Assembly: GCF_001613465.1 (NCBI RefSeq)
Contig: NZ_BDCK01000015.1
Coordinates: forward strand, 310,001 to 374,000
Length of the DNA stretch: 64,000 bases
Reading direction: 5' to 3'
Source of the DNA: Nocardia niwae NBRC 108934 = DSM 45340
Lineage (GTDB): Bacteria; Actinomycetota; Actinomycetes; Mycobacteriales; Mycobacteriaceae
Below, piece after piece: positions 63,815-64,000 of the stretch. The notes below the pieces were generated by a model. The model was given only the letters and a program-made list of their open reading frames with translations, searched no databases and had not been told where the DNA came from. Within the stretch, counting starts at the first letter, position 1. Each line of letters opens with the position of its first letter. Both the position numbers and the translations under genes were made by a program.

Positions 63815-64000
63815 TCATCCAGGACGGTCCGGCCGCGCCGTGTTCCGGTGGAGTTCGACGGCCAGCCCCACGAGTTCGCCCAGGTGCTCGCCATCGGATT
63901 CGGCTCGCCGCATGGCCTCGGCCACGGGGAAGGTGCGGACCTCGAGGATCTGCTCGGCGTCGCCGGGATTGGTCGGCGCGGAGTCGAGCACCACATCCGC
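63815..64000 (-). CDS. C-terminal fragment of an unidentified protein (runs off right edge)
   Basis: A frame enters from the right edge and stops at 63815. It reads LDSAPTNPGDAEQILEVRTF, then PVAEAMRRAESDGEHLGELV and GLAVELHRNTARPDRPG. It has an even coding character and looks like the last 61 residues of a cytoplasmic protein. I cannot assign it; the EQILEVRTFP segment could be a NUDIX C-terminus, but this is a guess. Confidence 0.4.
   Translation of the reverse strand, partial: ADVVLDSAPTNPGDAEQILEVRTFPVAEAMRRAESDGEHLGELVGLAVELHRNTARPDRPG

Overview
The window is high-GC actinobacterial chromosome, most likely Nocardia or a close relative. Evidence for this is the proteasome ATPase Mpa/ARC, mycofactocin genes (mftR, mftE, mftD), F420/deazaflavin-type oxidoreductases, an IdeR-type iron box, and a core gene order I recall from Mycobacterium: PAC2 protein, metH, hisE, hisG, RecB-like nuclease, trmI, lipoprotein, mpa. 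No rRNA, tRNA, CRISPR array or complete insertion sequence was seen.

Layout. 1-1783: an RsbR-RsbS-RsbT stressosome operon running off the left edge into a SpoIIE-type phosphatase. 1922-4504: mftR divergent from mftE-mftD, without mftA, mftB, mftC or mftF. 4509-8719: MarR regulator, class I fumarase, an antitoxin-like protein, a DnaA-box-like cluster and a VanY-type peptidase. 8864-16179: a Wadjet type II-like condensin operon jetA-jetB-jetC with no recognisable jetD. 16287-20559: an XRE regulator, a resolvase-like protein without catalytic serine, and an adenylation/carrier/membrane-acyltransferase fusion. 20674-27600: PAC2, metH, a decayed second copy of the metH 3' end, and a membrane Ser/Thr kinase.

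27883-39654: HAD phosphatase; a tightly coupled trio of 2-oxoglutarate/Fe(II) oxygenase, methyltransferase and carnitine-acyltransferase-family enzyme ending in a 46-bp perfect palindrome; hisE-hisG; a tiny membrane peptide coupled to a YeiH-type transporter; RecB-like nuclease; trmI; a His-rich lipoprotein behind an IdeR-like box; and mpa with a strong terminator. 39737-48152: ECF sigma factor, SnoaL protein, TetR/glycosyltransferase pair, SGNH acyltransferase, KhtT/KhtU-like potassium antiporter and a secreted cyclophilin.

48560-51890: reductive pyrimidine (or hydantoin) breakdown genes: ureidopropionase-like amidohydrolase, dihydropyrimidinase and a luciferase-like F420/FMN enzyme. A class III aminotransferase at 58370 could take the resulting beta-alanine. 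52335-56070: a redox operon (SnoaL, CrtI-like flavoprotein, ferredoxin reductase) with a divergent PadR regulator and two matching operators, ending in an acyl-CoA dehydrogenase remnant at an eight-copy heptamer repeat. 56313-64000: MerR regulator, hairpins, an ANTAR remnant, two tiny peptides upstream of the aminotransferase, then small genes (deazaflavin proteins, ArsC, AIM24, NUDIX, AraC, DUF427).

Most likely novel: the three-gene oxygenase/methyltransferase/acyltransferase locus, the JetD-less Wadjet, the split mycofactocin locus, the adenylation-carrier-acyltransferase fusion, and the peptide pair beside the aminotransferase. All functional statements rest on motifs read by eye; no database search was run.
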